A stretch of DNA of 64,000 bases from an uncultured Bacteroidales bacterium (GTDB taxonomy: Bacteria > Bacteroidota > Bacteroidia > Bacteroidales > UBA932): NCBI GenBank assembly GCA_944322715.1, contig CALUPT010000015.1, forward strand, positions 1 to 64,000. The letters are read 5' to 3'. A program made the translations under genes and the position numbers. Below the pieces are notes generated by a model. It was not told where the DNA came from, made no database searches, and saw nothing but the letters and a program-made list of their open reading frames with translations. This document shows positions 62,141 to 64,000 of the stretch, piece by piece; positions within the stretch are counted from its first letter, which is position 1; every line of letters begins with the position of its first letter.

Positions 62141-64000
62141 ATGGCAAAGAAACAGGGTACGACCGGCAGGATCGGTGTCACGACCGAGAACATATTTCCG
62201 GTAATCAAGAAATTCCTTTATTCAGACCATGAGATTTTTCTCAGGGAGCTGGTAGCCAATGCAGTGGATGCCACGCAGAAGATGAAGGCCCTTGCATCTT
62301 CCGGTGATTTCAAGGGTGAACTTGGAGACCTTTCCGTCCGTATAGAACTGGATGAGAAAAAGAAGACTCTGAAAATCATAGACCGCGGTATAGGAATGAC
62401 CGGTGAGGAGGTGGACAAGTATATCAACCAGATAGCCTTCAGTTCGGCAGGGGAATTCCTCGAGAAATACAAGGATCAGATAGGCAATATAATAGGCCAT
62501 TTCGGACTGGGCTTCTATTCCGCTTTTATGGTTGCAGAGAAGGTGACTGTAGAGACTCTTTCTTGGCAGGATGGAGCAAAGGCGGTGAAATGGTCGTGTG
62601 ATGGGTCTCCGGAGTACGAAATGTCTGACTGCGACAAGGAGGACAGGGGGACGGTGATAACCCTTTATATTGACAAGGAAGAGGAGGAGTTTGCAAAGAA
62701 GGAACGGATAGAGTCACTGCTCGGCAAATACTGCAAATTCATGCCTGTCCCGGTAGTTTTCGGCAAGGAGCAGGAATGGAAGGACGGCAAGTATGTGGAT
62801 ACAGACAAGGACAATGTCATCAACAAGGTCGAGCCGCTGTGGATGAAGAAACCTGCCGACCTGAAGGAGGAGGACTATATGAATTTCTACAGGGCCCTGT
62901 ACCCGATGGGAGAGGATCCTCTGTTCTATATCCATCTGAATGTGGACTATCCGTTCCATCTCACAGGTATCCTCTATTTTCCCAAGATCAAGGACAGGAT
63001 GGACATAACCCGCAACAAGATCCAGCTTTATTGCAACCAGATGTTCGTCACCGACAGCGTTGACAATATTGTCCCGGATTTCCTTACTCTTCTCCACGGT
63101 GTGATAGATTCCCCGGACATTCCTCTGAATGTATCCAGAAGCTATCTGCAGAGCGATGCCAATGTCAAGAAGATTTCAGGATACATCACAAGGAAGGTGG
63201 CAGACCGTCTGGAGGAGATTTTCAAGAACGAAAGAAAATCCCTGGAGGAGAAATGGGACAACCTCAAACTGTTCATCGAATACGGTATGCTCAGTGACGA
63301 GAAGTTCTGTGAGAGGGCGATGAAGTTCTGTCTGCTCAAGAATACAGATGGCAAGTATTTCAGCATAGACGAGTACAGGAAAGCTGTTGAGACGGAGCAG
63401 ACTGACAAGGACAAGAAGCTTGTCTTGCTGTATGCGACGGATGTCGAGGCGCAGTATCCATATATCGAAAGTGCCAGGAACAAAGGATATGATGTGCTTC
63501 TGATGGACTGCCAGCTGGATTCGCATTTCGTCAATCTGCTGGAAATGAAGATAGAGAATACGAGATTTGCCCGCGTGGACTCCGACAGCATAGACAATCT
63601 GATACCTAAGGAGGAGAAGATCAGGCCTGAACTTGCGGATGACAGGAAGAAGGATCTCGACCTGATGTTCAAGGCTGTCCTTCCGTCGGAGAACAATTAC
63701 AATGTCGAGGCAGACAATCTCGGTGAGAACGGGGCTCCTATACTGATTACCCAGTCTGAATTCATGCGCCGGTACCGTGAGATGTCGGCAATGGGCGGAG
63801 GAATGAATTTCTATGGCGAGATGCCTGCTTCATATACGATTACTGTGAATATGCAGAATCCTCTCGTAGCCAAGATCATGGAGGCGGAAGCAGCTGCCGT
63901 GAAACCGGAGGAGACTGTCACAGATGCCCCGGCTGATGCCACGGAGGAGCAGAAGAAGGCAGTCCGCGAGGCAAAGGATGCTGCAGCGGATGCGCACAGG
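62141..64000 (+). CDS. htpG: Chaperone protein HtpG (Hsp90), cut by the window end
   Basis: 620 codons are visible; the gene runs on beyond the window (Bacteroidota HtpG is about 680 residues). A ribosome-binding site AAGGAGA lies 9 bases before the ATG. The GHKL ATPase domain shows LRELVANAVDATQKMKAL, IIDRGIGMTGEEVDKYI and GNIIGHFGLGFYSAFMVAEK. The middle domain carries ILYFPKIKDRMDITRNKIQL and the catalytic-loop Arg in VDSPDIPLNVSRSYLQ-like context (DIPLNVSRSYLQSDANVKKI). The C-terminal dimerisation part starts near residue 530 and an Ala/Glu-rich linker is in progress at the edge. Cytoplasmic heat-shock chaperone. Confidence 0.95.
   Translation, partial: MAKKQGTTGRIGVTTENIFPVIKKFLYSDHEIFLRELVANAVDATQKMKALASSGDFKGELGDLSVRIELDEKKKTLKIIDRGIGMTGEEVDKYINQIAFSSAGEFLEKYKDQIGNIIGHFGLGFYSAFMVAEKVTVETLSWQDGAKAVKWSCDGSPEYEMSDCDKEDRGTVITLYIDKEEEEFAKKERIESLLGKYCKFMPVPVVFGKEQEWKDGKYVDTDKDNVINKVEPLWMKKPADLKEEDYMNFYRALYPMGEDPLFYIHLNVDYPFHLTGILYFPKIKDRMDITRNKIQLYCNQMFVTDSVDNIVPDFLTLLHGVIDSPDIPLNVSRSYLQSDANVKKISGYITRKVADRLEEIFKNERKSLEEKWDNLKLFIEYGMLSDEKFCERAMKFCLLKNTDGKYFSIDEYRKAVETEQTDKDKKLVLLYATDVEAQYPYIESARNKGYDVLLMDCQLDSHFVNLLEMKIENTRFARVDSDSIDNLIPKEEKIRPELADDRKKDLDLMFKAVLPSENNYNVEADNLGENGAPILITQSEFMRRYREMSAMGGGMNFYGEMPASYTITVNMQNPLVAKIMEAEAAAVKPEETVTDAPADATEEQKKAVREAKDAAADAHR

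Overview
The window looks like a chromosomal segment of a Bacteroidales bacterium (phylum Bacteroidota). Support comes from two SusC/SusD outer-membrane uptake loci, many lipoproteins with Bacteroidota-type lipoboxes, promoters fitting the TTG / TAnnTTTG pattern of this phylum, and an arginine operon with the N-succinylornithine carbamoyltransferase described from Bacteroides fragilis. The family or genus cannot be fixed from what is here. No rRNA or tRNA gene and no CRISPR array was recognised.

Layout. 1-471: remnants of an Abi-like gene fused to a RhuM-like fragment. 452-3173: a Mom-like acyltransferase gene facing away from a umuD'-umuC pair. 3178-10499 (minus strand): a tightly packed five-gene run (ABC exporter, CBM9-like protein, VanZ-like protein, large amidase/golvesin lipid-envelope protein, cysteine desulfidase). 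10694-19382 (minus): a complete eight-gene arginine operon with a structured 5' leader and a strong promoter, interrupted by dispersed repeats. 19756-19986: a small conserved basic protein. 20121-30396: SusCD locus 1, with FecR anti-sigma factor, STN-containing SusC, SusD, a phosphodiester glycosidase, two TIG-NHL lipoproteins and, last, the ECF sigma factor. 30397-32692: an AAA/DUF4143 ATPase between stretches rich in repeats and palindromes. 32693-42979: SusCD locus 2, with a shortened DUF4958-like lipoprotein, SusC, SusD, two more surface lipoproteins and a heparinase II/III-family lyase interrupted by one amber codon. 43229-48913: housekeeping genes (zinc peptidase, alr, tyrosine phosphatase, DJ-1-like, gdhA, OmpA-like). 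49105-54289: a 3-keto-glycoside type cluster (double DUF1080, two exported Gfo/Idh/MocA proteins, ApbE-like). 54413-57845: agmatine-to-putrescine genes and purT. 57919-64000: HAD phosphatase, acyl-CoA ligase, two envelope proteins and htpG, cut by the window end.

The points I would look at first: (1) umuD encodes only the already-processed UmuD' form, and both catalytic residues (Ser and Lys) are replaced; (2) the ECF/FecR-controlled SusCD locus built around a phosphodiester glycosidase and two beta-propeller lipoproteins, without any ordinary glycoside hydrolase; (3) three 11-bp repeats at exactly 33-bp spacing running into the promoter of the DUF4143 ATPase; (4) a three-armed repeat before aguB that could form alternative hairpins next to the start codon; (5) a 36-bp-period repeat family that always lies in the same orientation relative to transcription and has been translated into the tail of the Mom-like protein. 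All assignments are from reading the sequence; no database search was run.
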